The translations under genes and the position numbers were made by a program. Shown piece by piece: positions 34,584-43,122 of a stretch of DNA of 64,000 nucleotides. This DNA comes from JAFGAV01 sp041479055 (GTDB lineage Bacteria > Acidobacteriota > Aminicenantia > Aminicenantales > JAFGAV01): positions 496,001-560,000 of the forward strand of contig OY969762.1 in the NCBI GenBank assembly GCA_963702835.1, read 5' to 3'. A model generated the notes under the pieces. The model was not told where the DNA came from and searched no databases. It saw only the letters and a list, made by a program, of their open reading frames with translations. Within the stretch, counting starts at the first letter, position 1. Each line of letters starts with the position of its first letter.

Positions 34584-34856
34584 ATGAAGAAGGAAGAATT
34601 GCGCGATTCGCTTTTAAAGCTGCATACTGAATTGAAAAACACTAAGCTCGCAGATAAGACTTCCAGCCAGATTTTAATGAAGCTCGGCCATGATATCCAG
34701 CGCATCCTTGAGAATTCCGGTGAGATACCCCAGAGTCATCATACGAGCCTTCTGGAAAGCCTTGAAGAGTCTGTAGAGCATTTTGAGGTATCGCATCCTA
34801 AGCTTGCTTCTCTAATGAATACGATTATAAAAAATCTGAGCGACATGGGCATTTAG
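34584..34856 (+). CDS. DUF4404-family small helical protein
   Basis: The 90-residue protein is predicted all-helical and matches the DUF4404 pattern: LRDSLLKLHTELKNTKLADK at the start, a middle LGHDIQRILEN, and the end LEESVEHFEVSHPKLASLMN then LSDMGI. Function of the family is unknown. Strong promoter and ribosome site (AGGAGGAG) upstream point to good expression. The M28 peptidase follows 19 nt later. Confidence 0.72.
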   Translation: MKKEELRDSLLKLHTELKNTKLADKTSSQILMKLGHDIQRILENSGEIPQSHHTSLLESLEESVEHFEVSHPKLASLMNTIIKNLSDMGI

Positions 34857-34875
34857 CCCTAAAAAGGAGTTTTCC

Positions 34876-36567
34876 ATGAATCGACCTAGCATAATCGCGC
34901 TCTACGCCCTCATCGCCGGTATGCTTTTGGCGATTACAGCGGTGAGTGCCGAAAAATCCGAGACGGATCAAAAGGCGCTTCAAAGCATCAGCGCTAAAGA
35001 AATGTCCGACATTATTAAGACACTGTCTTCCGATGAGTATGAAGGCCGGGCGCCTGCCTCAAAGGGAGAAGAGCTATCGACCCGCACCATCGCCGACTCG
35101 TTCAAGAAACTTGGCCTCAAACCGGGCAATACGGATGGCACTTATTTCCAAAAAGTCCCGATGATCGGACAGACGATCGAAAATGCTGAGGCCAAACTCG
35201 TTTTCAGCGCGGGCGACAAAAAAGAGGATTTGAAATACGGCGACGACTACATCGCTTTCAGCGAGCGCGTGGAACCCATGGTGTCAATGGATGCGCCGCT
35301 GGTGTTTGTCGGCTACGGCGTTGTCGCCCCCGAATACAAATGGAACGATTTCAAAGACGTTGAGGTCAAGGGCAAGGTCATCGTCGTGCTCGTCAACGAT
35401 CCGCCTGTGCCGGACCCCAAAGATCCAACCAAGCTCGATCCTAAAATGTTTGGCGGGAAGGCGATGACGTATTATGGCCGTTGGACTTACAAGTATGAAG
35501 AAGCAGCGCGCCAAGGGGCCGCGGGATGCATTATCGTTCATGAAACCGAACCGGCGGCCTATCCGTGGGAAGTGGTGAAAGGCAGTTGGAGCGGAGAACA
35601 GTTTACCCTCGAGTCCAAAGATAAAGGCCAGTCGAAGGTTCCCATCCAAGCCTGGATTACGCACGACCGCGCCGTGCAACTTTTTAAAATGGCCGGGAAA
35701 GATTTTGAAGAAATGAAGAAGGCCGCCGTGTCACCCGACTTCAGGCCTGAAGAACTTGGGGTGAAGGCTTCGCTCACCTTGAACCTTAAGAATCGAAAAA
35801 TTAATTCCAACAACGTCGTGGCCAAAATCGACGGACGTGATCCGGAAGGCAAGACCGAGTGGTTGATCTTTATGGCCCACTGGGATCATCTCGGCCTGCG
35901 GGAGACGCCGAAAGGAAAAGAAATCTTCCACGGCGCCGTGGACAACGCTTCGGGTGTGGCGGCCTTGATTGGAATCGCCAAGGCCTTCACCAAATTGCCG
36001 GGGCCGCCCCGCCGCTCCGCGCTTTTCCTTTCGGTCACAGCCGAAGAGAAAGGACTCCTCGGTTCGGAGTACTATGCTACACAGCCAATCTATCCGCTGA
36101 AGAAAACTGTGGCCGTGTTCAACATGGACGGAATGAACGTGCTGGGAAAAACAAAGGACGTCACCATCATCGGTTACGGTCAATCAGACCTCGATGATCT
36201 GGTCAAGAAATACGCGGCCGCGCACGGCCAAGTGGTGAAACCCGATCCCCAGCCCGAACACGGCAGCTACTACCGGTCTGATCATTTCAGCTTCGCCCAA
36301 AAGGGCGTGCCTTCACTGAATATGAGCTCCGGGGTTGACTACAGTGGCAAGCCCGAGGGCTGGGGTCTTGAACAGCGCAAGGAGTATACCGCCCAGCGCT
36401 ATCACAAACCCGCCGACGCGTTCGATGCCAACTGGGATTTAAGCGGCGCTGTCGAGCAGGCCCAGATACTCTTCCAGATCGGCGAAGACCTCGCTGACTC
36501 CACGGCCTGGCCCGTCTGGAGCCCCAAGAGCGAGTTTAAAGCGAAGCGGGATGCGATGATGAAGTAA
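34876..36567 (+). CDS. Secreted M28-family zinc aminopeptidase with PA domain
   Basis: The 563-residue product has a signal peptide (ALIAGMLLAITAVSAE), a protease-associated insert (about residues 130-270, EEAARQGAAGCIIVHETEPA) and the M28 catalytic domain: FMAHWDHLGL (first zinc His), GAVDNASGVAALIG (bridging Asp), VTAEEKGLLGSEYY (catalytic and metal Glu), VFNMDGMNVLG and YRSDHFSFAQKGVPSL (last His). All five ligands seem present, so the enzyme should be active in the periplasm or outside. It is the last gene before the internal attachment-like repeat. Confidence 0.92.
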   Translation: MNRPSIIALYALIAGMLLAITAVSAEKSETDQKALQSISAKEMSDIIKTLSSDEYEGRAPASKGEELSTRTIADSFKKLGLKPGNTDGTYFQKVPMIGQTIENAEAKLVFSAGDKKEDLKYGDDYIAFSERVEPMVSMDAPLVFVGYGVVAPEYKWNDFKDVEVKGKVIVVLVNDPPVPDPKDPTKLDPKMFGGKAMTYYGRWTYKYEEAARQGAAGCIIVHETEPAAYPWEVVKGSWSGEQFTLESKDKGQSKVPIQAWITHDRAVQLFKMAGKDFEEMKKAAVSPDFRPEELGVKASLTLNLKNRKINSNNVVAKIDGRDPEGKTEWLIFMAHWDHLGLRETPKGKEIFHGAVDNASGVAALIGIAKAFTKLPGPPRRSALFLSVTAEEKGLLGSEYYATQPIYPLKKTVAVFNMDGMNVLGKTKDVTIIGYGQSDLDDLVKKYAAAHGQVVKPDPQPEHGSYYRSDHFSFAQKGVPSLNMSSGVDYSGKPEGWGLEQRKEYTAQRYHKPADAFDANWDLSGAVEQAQILFQIGEDLADSTAWPVWSPKSEFKAKRDAMMK

Positions 36568-36677
36568 TTCAAGCCCGCTGCCAATCTTAATTATAATTTT
36601 AGCTATTTTTTTAATAAAAACCTTCGCTTGACCCGATAATAGGGAATAAGAATAAGAACTACAGCAAATAAAGAAAA

Positions 36678-36694
36678 CCGGCCAGGGCTACCAG
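36678..36694. other. Candidate att site: repeat of tRNA-Arg 3' end
   Basis: Exact 17-bp copy of CCGGCCAGGGCTACCAG from the tRNA at 28692-28708, standing alone without the rest of the tRNA. Together with the tRNA it would bound an 8-kb island. A third, longer remnant lies at 40809-40868. Confidence 0.7.
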
Positions 36695-36743
36695 CTATAT
36701 TGCGCCACAGAGCTGGTGCATCGTCTTAACGGTGCGCGTCCTT

Positions 36744-36947
36744 TTAGAAACTGATGTTTTTGAAAAAGGATGATATTTGTTCGCCCTGGGTGATGAGCGC
36801 GAAGATGCTCCCGGCCGCTATAAGGGCGGTGATGATGGCGCAGATTCTCAGAAAAAGCCTGCTCTTTTTGGCTTCCGTCGTGGCCAAGATCTCAATCATC
36901 CGAGTGAAGATGTAGGCCCCGATCATAATGCCGACGACCTGAATCAC
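36744..36947 (-). CDS. Small two-helix membrane protein
   Basis: A 67-residue frame with two hydrophobic helices (VVGIMIGAYIFTRMIEIL and LRICAIITALIAAGSIFALI) separated by a basic Lys/Arg loop. Family not recognised. It is downstream of and on the same strand as the next small secreted protein, 29 nt apart, with GAGGAGGATG upstream of its ATG. Reality as a gene is likely from this ribosome site and membrane pattern. Confidence 0.55.
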   Translation of the reverse strand: MIQVVGIMIGAYIFTRMIEILATTEAKKSRLFLRICAIITALIAAGSIFALITQGEQISSFFKNISF

Positions 36948-36976
36948 TTCATCCTCCTCTTTGTTCGAGAAAAGGC

Positions 36977-37309
36977 TTATTCTTTTTCCTCTTCTTTTGG
37001 TTTAATGGAATAGTAGTATTGGCCGAATCTCTTTTTATAAACGATATAGGTTTTTCCGATCCACCAAATGTCTTTTTTCGAGGTCAGGCCCACCGTGTAC
37101 TGGGGAGTTGTGACCACGGCCCCATTTTCAAATTTTAACGTCCACCATCCGACTACTTGATTGATTTTGGCCAGGTTCGCTTCGGCAATGAGGAGGGGGT
37201 GGAATTCGGCGTCTCGGAGTACGGCTTCGAAGAGCGTTTCTTCTTTGGCCGGGGAGACGGAGACGAGAAAGAGAGCGCTGGCCAGCAGAAACAATGCTTT
37301 TATTTTCAT
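36977..37309 (-). CDS. Small secreted protein of unknown function
   Basis: Starting at ATG 37309 (AAGGGGGAAAC upstream) the 110-residue product has a signal peptide (IKALFLLASALFLVSVSPAK) and a short mature domain with VVGWWTLKFENGAVVTTPQY and DIWWIGKTYIVYKKRFGQYY, ending in a Lys/Glu tail. Aromatic-rich strands suggest a small beta domain. No family recognised. Shares strand and direction with the repeat protein upstream. Confidence 0.65.
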   Translation of the reverse strand: MKIKALFLLASALFLVSVSPAKEETLFEAVLRDAEFHPLLIAEANLAKINQVVGWWTLKFENGAVVTTPQYTVGLTSKKDIWWIGKTYIVYKKRFGQYYYSIKPKEEEKE

Positions 37310-37390
37310 GTTTCCCCCTTGGTGATATTTTGAGTCAGGCAAAAAAAGAATATCACTCGATAAGAATTCCTGTCAATGGTATTGATTTTG

Positions 37391-40300
37391 CTATCTTTCT
37401 CCCTTTGGTTTGCTGGGCAGAGAAGAATAAACGCCTGAGGCGGTCGTCGTCCCGCCGGCCTGAATGGTTACCGTTTTGTTGGCCGGCTTCCGCCAGCCGG
37501 AAACATCCTTGAACTCGAGGGCGCAGCTCCCGGCGGGAATGCCGGACAGAGTGTATCCGCTGTCGTACCAGGTCGTCGTGCCGGCCGGGCGCCATTGGGC
37601 GCCGGCGCTGACCGCGGCGGCAGGCTGCAGGTTGACTTTGAGTGAACCCGGTTGCCGGGTATAAGTTGCCGTCGTTTTCGTCGTCTCGCCGGCGGCGATG
37701 GTCACGGTTTGGTTGGCAGGCTTATTCCATCCTGATAAAGTTTTAAACTCGATCGTGCAGCTTCCGGCCTTTTGTCCGGAGAGGGGGATGTTGCTGCTCC
37801 GCCAGGTCGTTGTGCCAAGGAGTCTCCACTTGGCCCCGGCGTTCCGCGCCGCAGCGGGCTGGATCGTGACTTTCAGGGACCCTGAAGTCAAAACATACTG
37901 GCCGGTCGAGGTCGTTGTCTGGCCCCCTGTAATCTGCACGGATTGGCTGTCGGGTTTGGCCCAGCCCGTGATGTCCTTGAACTCGACGGCCTGTTCTCCC
38001 GCAGATAGGTTGGTTAAGGTATAGCCGCTCGTCCGCCAGACAGTCGAGCCGCCGAGCTTCCACCTGGCGCCCGCCGTCCGCGCAGCGGCGGGCTCGAGAG
38101 TCACCTTGAGCGAGCCCTTCTGTGAGGCCCGGGTGTAGGTCACGGTCAATAGGGCAGTCTGGCCGTGGTTGATTTGGATGGTCCTGCCGGAGGGTTTGGT
38201 CCAGCCGGAGATATCCTTGAATTCGATCGTTTTCGTCCCTACCGGAATGTCGGCCTGGGTATGGCCGCCTGCCTCCCAGGCCTGACTGTCTTTTATCTGC
38301 CACTGGGCGCCGGCGCTTGATGCTTCTTGGGGCTGGATGGCCACCTTAAGCGAGCCGGTCTGAGCCTGCGATGCGGACGTATAAGTCCCGGTCAGGGTGA
38401 TGTTCTGGCCCTGGTTGATGGTTACGTTCTGGCCGGCCGGTTTGGTCCAGCCCGTGACGTCCTTGAACTCGACGGTGAACGAATCGTTGACGATGTTGTG
38501 AAGCGTGTAGTCGCTGCTGTGCCAGGTCGCTGTTTTATAGACGCGCCACTTGGCCCCGGCGGTCACTGCTTCCTGCGGAGTGATGGTGACCTTGAGCGAA
38601 CCCGCCGGCGGGGGAGTGGCCGTATAGGTGCCGAGGAGGGAGGCGGTCTGGCCGGCCGTGATGGTGACACTCCTGTCCGGGGGCTTGGTCCAGCCGGGGA
38701 TCTCTTTGAATTGGACGGTTTGGGTTCCGGCGGGAATGTTGGCGGCCGTCGTGCCGCTTCTCCGCCAAGGATCCGGCATGGGCGCCATGGCCTGTCGCCA
38801 CATGCCTCCGGCGCTCTCAGCCTCAGGTGGATTGATGGTGACGGTCAGTGAACCGATAGATTCGGCGTAAGTCGCCTGGAAGGTATTGACCTGGCCGGCC
38901 TCGATCCTGACCTGCATTTCTACAGGTTTGACCCAGCCCGAGACAGGCTTGAACTCGATAGTGCAATCGCCGGCCGGCCTGGGCGATTCGACATAATCGC
39001 TGTCCTGCCAGGCGGCCGTGCCTTTGCGGCGCCATTTCGCGCCGAGATTCGGCATTTGTTTAGGAAGGAGCTGGACTTTGAGGGACCCCGTTTTGCGGTC
39101 ATACATCTTATCGAGATAGGTCGTCTGCCCTGAATGGATGGTGACGGACTGGGAGGCCGGAGGCTGCCAGTCGGTCAGGTCCTGGAACTCCACGGAATAG
39201 CTGCCGGAAGCAAGGCCGGCGACGGTGTTGTCGCTTTCTTTCCAGCCCGACCAGTCCGCGGAGTCCGAACGCTTGTAGCGCCACATTGCGCCGGCGTTCC
39301 TGGCCTCGAGCGGTCCCAGTTGAACGGCGAGCGAGCCGGGCGGAGCGGTCGAGACATAGCCGGCCTCAAACACATTTGTCGTATCTTTGGTCAAGGTGAC
39401 CGTCTGCTCCGCGGGACTCTGCCAGCCGGAGACGTCGAAGAATTCGATGGGGCATTGTCCGGCAGGAACCTGCGCTTCCGTCTCGCCGCTGTTGCGCCAA
39501 GCTAGGGTTCCAACCCGGCGCCATTTGGCTCCGGCCGCTGCTGCTTCCGGTGGAGTGAGGTTTACTTTCAGCGAGCCCCGGTTCGCGGTGTAGGTTGCGG
39601 TCAGGGAAGCGGTTTGGTCCTTCCGGATGGTGACGGCTTGGTTGCCGGGAGAGGCCCAGCCGGGGATTTCGAAGAATTCCACGGCCGCCTGACCGGCCGG
39701 GACATAATTGACCGTACGGCCGCTGGGAAGCCAGGCGTTCGTGCCGGCCCGGCGCCAGACAGCGCCGGTCGAGCGGGCCGCCTCCGGCTCGATGGCCACC
39801 ATCAGGGAACCCATGTTCATGGTGTAGGTGCCGGGAACGACCGTGTTCTTGTCTGTGTAGTGGGAAAACTGGGCGAAGTCGGCGCGCAGCCAGCCGGCCA
39901 GTTCCATGAATTCGATCTGGTAGGACGCCTGGCGCATGCCCGTGAGGATGAAGGACGGTTCGTGCCAGGCCGACCAGGCCGTCTCTCCCATTTTCCGGTG
40001 CCGCCACTTGGCACCGGCGTTTCTGGCCGCCGAAGGCTGGATATCCACAGCGATCGTGCCCTTGGGCCGGGTATAGGTCAAGGTCATCTCCTTGAGTTCG
40101 TTGGGGACCAGATAGATAAATTCGCCGGCCGGAAAATTCCACTCATCCGATTCGAGGTCTTTCAGCCAGAGCGTGGTTTGGATGATGGGGACATTGGCGG
40201 CGGTCTCGCCGCTGTTGTGCCATCCGCTGAGCCACTGGTTCCTGGAGACCACTTCCCATTTCCCGCCCGCGGCCACGGCCTCGGGCGGTTGTATCCAGAC

Positions 40301-40675
40301 CTTCAAGCTGGCGGTCAGAAGAGTGTACTGGGAGTTGATGGTCAGCGTCTCGCCGGAAGTGATCCGGATCGTGGAGGCGGCCGGTTTGGCGTAGCCGTCC
40401 ACGTCCGTGAACTCCAGGGTGTAGTTCCCCGGGTTCAGGTTCATCATCTGGATGTTGCTGTCCTTCCACCGCTCATAGGGCGATTCGGCCAGCCGCCACT
40501 TGGCTCCAAGCTGGACGGCATCATCCGGCGTTATGTGCACGACGATATTCCCGCCCGGCTGCTGGGATCTATCTCCGTTGAGGTTAGCGCCAGAAAGAGC
40601 AGCGCCCATCAAAGCTGATAGCCCGAACAATGCGCTCATAATGATAGATAGTTTAGCCTTGCCGATTGTTCTCAT
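37391..40675 (-). CDS. Secreted protein of 13 tandem beta-sandwich repeats
   Basis: A 1094-residue protein with a signal peptide (LSIIMSALFGLSALMGAAL) followed by 13 consecutive units of about 78-84 residues. Each unit follows the pattern GSLKVxIxPxxAxxAGAKWR, then W..SG, PAG, a VEFKDVSGW-KP box, and a closing VTI-GQT-ATY. They resemble PEGA/carboxypeptidase-regulatory-like repeats and probably form a long rod. The first three units are most diverged, the last five most alike, implying growth by duplication at the C-terminal end. No anchor or sorting motif is visible. Adhesin or surface scaffold is a reasonable guess only. Confidence 0.82.
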   Translation of the reverse strand: MRTIGKAKLSIIMSALFGLSALMGAALSGANLNGDRSQQPGGNIVVHITPDDAVQLGAKWRLAESPYERWKDSNIQMMNLNPGNYTLEFTDVDGYAKPAASTIRITSGETLTINSQYTLLTASLKVWIQPPEAVAAGGKWEVVSRNQWLSGWHNSGETAANVPIIQTTLWLKDLESDEWNFPAGEFIYLVPNELKEMTLTYTRPKGTIAVDIQPSAARNAGAKWRHRKMGETAWSAWHEPSFILTGMRQASYQIEFMELAGWLRADFAQFSHYTDKNTVVPGTYTMNMGSLMVAIEPEAARSTGAVWRRAGTNAWLPSGRTVNYVPAGQAAVEFFEIPGWASPGNQAVTIRKDQTASLTATYTANRGSLKVNLTPPEAAAAGAKWRRVGTLAWRNSGETEAQVPAGQCPIEFFDVSGWQSPAEQTVTLTKDTTNVFEAGYVSTAPPGSLAVQLGPLEARNAGAMWRYKRSDSADWSGWKESDNTVAGLASGSYSVEFQDLTDWQPPASQSVTIHSGQTTYLDKMYDRKTGSLKVQLLPKQMPNLGAKWRRKGTAAWQDSDYVESPRPAGDCTIEFKPVSGWVKPVEMQVRIEAGQVNTFQATYAESIGSLTVTINPPEAESAGGMWRQAMAPMPDPWRRSGTTAANIPAGTQTVQFKEIPGWTKPPDRSVTITAGQTASLLGTYTATPPPAGSLKVTITPQEAVTAGAKWRVYKTATWHSSDYTLHNIVNDSFTVEFKDVTGWTKPAGQNVTINQGQNITLTGTYTSASQAQTGSLKVAIQPQEASSAGAQWQIKDSQAWEAGGHTQADIPVGTKTIEFKDISGWTKPSGRTIQINHGQTALLTVTYTRASQKGSLKVTLEPAAARTAGARWKLGGSTVWRTSGYTLTNLSAGEQAVEFKDITGWAKPDSQSVQITGGQTTTSTGQYVLTSGSLKVTIQPAAARNAGAKWRLLGTTTWRSSNIPLSGQKAGSCTIEFKTLSGWNKPANQTVTIAAGETTKTTATYTRQPGSLKVNLQPAAAVSAGAQWRPAGTTTWYDSGYTLSGIPAGSCALEFKDVSGWRKPANKTVTIQAGGTTTASGVYSSLPSKPKGER

Positions 40676-40808
40676 GAGTTCGCTCCTGAATAGCCCTCTG
40701 ACTTCGATTTGGATGATGTTTACAGCAATTCTATATCAATTTTGATAAAAAAACCTTAGCTTTGACTAAGGAAAATTTTTGATCCGCGGGCTGCTATTTT
40801 TCCTGGCT

Positions 40809-40868
40809 GGATAGAGCAGAGTTTTGCTCATCCCTTAGTTGCCGGCTCGAGTCCGGCCAGGGCTGACA
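40809..40868 (+). pseudogene. Degraded tRNA-Arg copy (candidate distal att site)
   Basis: The sequence carries GGATAGAGCA from the D-arm, CCCT from the anticodon stem, and the T-arm plus acceptor GCCGGCTCGAGTCCGGCCAG continuing GGCT, all in the same order as in the tRNA-Arg at 28631. The anticodon arm is scrambled, the 5' acceptor strand is missing and the end is GACA rather than ACCA. It cannot be a working tRNA. It marks the far end of the accessory region. Confidence 0.8.
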
Positions 40869-40876
40869 GAATAAAT

Positions 40877-41593
40877 TTAAAAAGCGAATGTCAGGCCGAT
40901 GAAAGTCTTGACCAGGTCGGTTTTTGATTCGCGCACATAATATTCAACGAAGCCGTCTCCGCGAACGAGGTCTCCTTCCCGCATGTACTCAGCCCGCCCT
41001 CCCTTGAGGTACCGCAGGCCCAGGTCAAGGTAGAGGCCTTGCCCGACACTCCGGCCGTGGTGCGAGAAGCCCAGGAGGTGGATCATCACCCCGGCCCCGG
41101 CTCCGTAGCTGAAGACAGTGTCTTGCAGATTGACGGTGCGGGCGATCTCATCATTTTCGTCATATTCCTGAGTGTTTACCGCGGTTTCGGTGTAAAGATG
41201 GTTCACTCCCAGCAGCCCCTCGATATACGGCTGCACCGGCCCATAGAGAGGCTGAAACCGGAACAGAAAGTGAGCATTAAAAATGTTGTTGGACGTCGCT
41301 ACATCCACCAGGACTTCCGGGATATCGGGGCTGAAGAATTCTTTCCTGGATTCATAGCCATAGTTCATAAAGGCAATTGAAGCTCCGATTAGGAAAGGTG
41401 AGTGGGGAAGCCTGTAGAAAAAGTCAGCAGAGCCTCCGATGGCCGTTCGGTCGATATTATTTTTGAAGCTGCCCTGCGGGAATCCGAGTGTGAAATTGAT
41501 ATTGGCCTGGAAGCGCTCCTGGCCGTAGCCCGAAATAGCCAATAATGCAACCACGGTCAGAGCCATGAGGACGGCTAAACGGTGGCTTTTCAT
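40877..41593 (-). CDS. Outer-membrane beta-barrel-type protein
   Basis: The 238-residue product has a signal peptide (VLMALTVVALLAISGYG) and a mature part of alternating amphipathic strands (FQANINFTLGFPQGSFKNN, FLIGASIAFMNYGYESR, YLDLGLRYLKGGRAEYMREG), ending in KTFIGLTFAF; a C-terminal Phe is a usual insertion signal for outer-membrane barrels. Closest in look to OmpW/OmpA-like small barrels, but no family is certain. It begins right after the tRNA remnant, so probably belongs to the core side of the junction. Confidence 0.72.
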   Translation of the reverse strand: MKSHRLAVLMALTVVALLAISGYGQERFQANINFTLGFPQGSFKNNIDRTAIGGSADFFYRLPHSPFLIGASIAFMNYGYESRKEFFSPDIPEVLVDVATSNNIFNAHFLFRFQPLYGPVQPYIEGLLGVNHLYTETAVNTQEYDENDEIARTVNLQDTVFSYGAGAGVMIHLLGFSHHGRSVGQGLYLDLGLRYLKGGRAEYMREGDLVRGDGFVEYYVRESKTDLVKTFIGLTFAF

Positions 41594-41766
41594 AATGCCC
41601 TCCTAAACTGTGTTGTAATCTGCATTATTCAATGCAAGAGCCATGCCAGATATAAAAAGAGGGAAAACCGGGCTGACGGCAGATAGCCGTCCTGTTTAAA
41701 GGACGATTGTCCGTATCCGTCCCATTTATCGCCCAGAGATTTCTTGTGCAGCCGGACTTCAATTCC

Positions 41767-41795
41767 TTGACAGGAATTAACTTCCGGGCTATACA
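41767..41795 (+). promoter_or_regulatory. Strong sigma70-type promoter before PilZ gene
   Basis: Perfect TTGACA (41767-41772), 17-nt spacer, TATACA (41790-41795), 76 nt upstream of the PilZ-domain ATG. Confidence 0.7.
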
Positions 41796-41871
41796 ATATA
41801 TGGGCAGAGGGGATTGAGGAAACGATTCAATCCTTAAAAAGGGGGTTTATCAGGCGGCATGAGGTGCTGCT

Positions 41872-42231
41872 ATGATCGGTCTTGGGGATAAAACACATCC
41901 CCGGCGCAAATACAAAAGGTTGCCCATCATCGTGCTCTGCGAAATTTCTGCTCCAGAAACGGGCAAAATTCTGGGCAAAGGATGCGTTATGAATTTCTCC
42001 CGGGGCGGAATGTCCATTGTGACTCCAGCCAACCTTGCCTGGGATTCGTCGGTAGACATCGCCGTGGACAAACTTGACCAGAAGGAATTCATAGCGGCCA
42101 AAGTCGCAAACTTCCGGCCGGTTATGGAAGGCTTTTATTCCTATGGGTTGGAATTCGAGGGGCTTAATTTCCTGCAAAGAATCCGAATGGAGCGCATTTT
42201 TAGAAAACTTTTTCGGAAGCTTCTTCCCTAG
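41872..42231 (+). CDS. PilZ-domain protein
   Basis: Single-domain 119-residue protein. The c-di-GMP-binding signature of PilZ is visible as HPRRKYKRLPI (RxxxR type) near residue 9 and NFSRGGMSI (D/NxSxxG) near residue 42, followed by beta-barrel strands to FYSYGLEFEGL. It probably senses c-di-GMP and controls motility, adhesion or secretion through a partner. It has its own strong promoter and converges with pyrE. Confidence 0.85.
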   Translation: MIGLGDKTHPRRKYKRLPIIVLCEISAPETGKILGKGCVMNFSRGGMSIVTPANLAWDSSVDIAVDKLDQKEFIAAKVANFRPVMEGFYSYGLEFEGLNFLQRIRMERIFRKLFRKLLP

Positions 42232-42280
42232 CCGCCGCTTTAATCCCCTGGCCAATCCGCGGCGATGATCAAGTTGCTTA

Positions 42281-42862
42281 TTATTTTAGGCTGCGGCTGC
42301 CCGGCTTGACCGCCTGGCTCCCAGCCTTGCACAGCGGGCAATCTTTGGGGTCGTGGTTAGCGACGTCCATCTTTATTAAGGAGAAGTAGGGCACGCCGAA
42401 CTGGGCGCGGCCGCCGCTGCGGTCCACCACCGCCGTCACCGCCACCACCTCGGCCCCGGCCGAGCGGACCGCTTCCATCACTTCCTTGACCGAGCCGCCG
42501 GTCGTGGTCACGTCCTCGGCCACCACGACCCGCTCGCCGGGCGAAAGCTCGAACCCGCGGCGGAGGGCCATTTTGCCTTCGACTCTTTCGGTGAAGATGG
42601 CCCTCACTCCGAGAAGCCTCCCCACTTCCTGGCCGAAGACGATCCCGCCCACGGCCGGGGAGACTACGACGTCGAGCTTCTCTTTGCGGAAATGGTCGGC
42701 GATTTCCCTGGACAGCTTCTCGGCATGCCAGGGATATTGAAAGACTTTGGCACACTGGAAATAGGAAGCGCTGTGGAGCCCCGAAGTCAGAATGAAGTGC
42801 CCCTCCAGAAGAGCGCCCGTATCCCGGAAGATCTTGAGGATTTCTTCTTTTCTTAAGGCCAT
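42281..42862 (-). CDS. pyrE: Orotate phosphoribosyltransferase
   Basis: PyrE joins orotate and PRPP to give orotidine 5'-monophosphate in pyrimidine synthesis. The 193-residue protein has GHFILTSGLHSASYFQCAKV, VVSPAVGGIVFGQEVG, the catalytic loop FTERVEGKMALRRGFEL and the PRPP-binding VVVAEDVTTTGGSVKE. A C-terminal extension with CPLCKAGSQAVKPGSR matches the longer type I form found in many thermophiles and deep-branching bacteria. Stands alone, convergent with the PilZ gene. Confidence 0.95.
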   Translation of the reverse strand: MALRKEEILKIFRDTGALLEGHFILTSGLHSASYFQCAKVFQYPWHAEKLSREIADHFRKEKLDVVVSPAVGGIVFGQEVGRLLGVRAIFTERVEGKMALRRGFELSPGERVVVAEDVTTTGGSVKEVMEAVRSAGAEVVAVTAVVDRSGGRAQFGVPYFSLIKMDVANHDPKDCPLCKAGSQAVKPGSRSLK

Positions 42863-43122
42863 GACGACATCTCTCCTTCAGGAACTTGGTCTTAGATTAT
42901 CATAGATGGGAGACCGGCGAAATATTCCAGTGAATGCAGGGAGTATCCCATTTTCCGTAGGAAATCCGTGCGGCGACCCAACCCCCTTAGCTCGCCCAGA
43001 TCGAATAAGGGAACGTGCTCCGATTGGCCGCCTGCCTCGGCAAGGAGGCCGACTGGCCGGAGTCGTGCTGACGCTCGCCCTCAGCGCCGCGGCCGGCCAA
43101 GGGTGATGGGGGGCTCTGCTTC

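Noticed and set aside
36717..36734. Possible second tRNA fragment (hairpin GCATCG-TCTTAA-CGGTGC)
   Set aside because: The loop has 6 rather than 7 bases and no D- or T-arm accompanies it; treated as a chance hairpin beside the att-like repeat.
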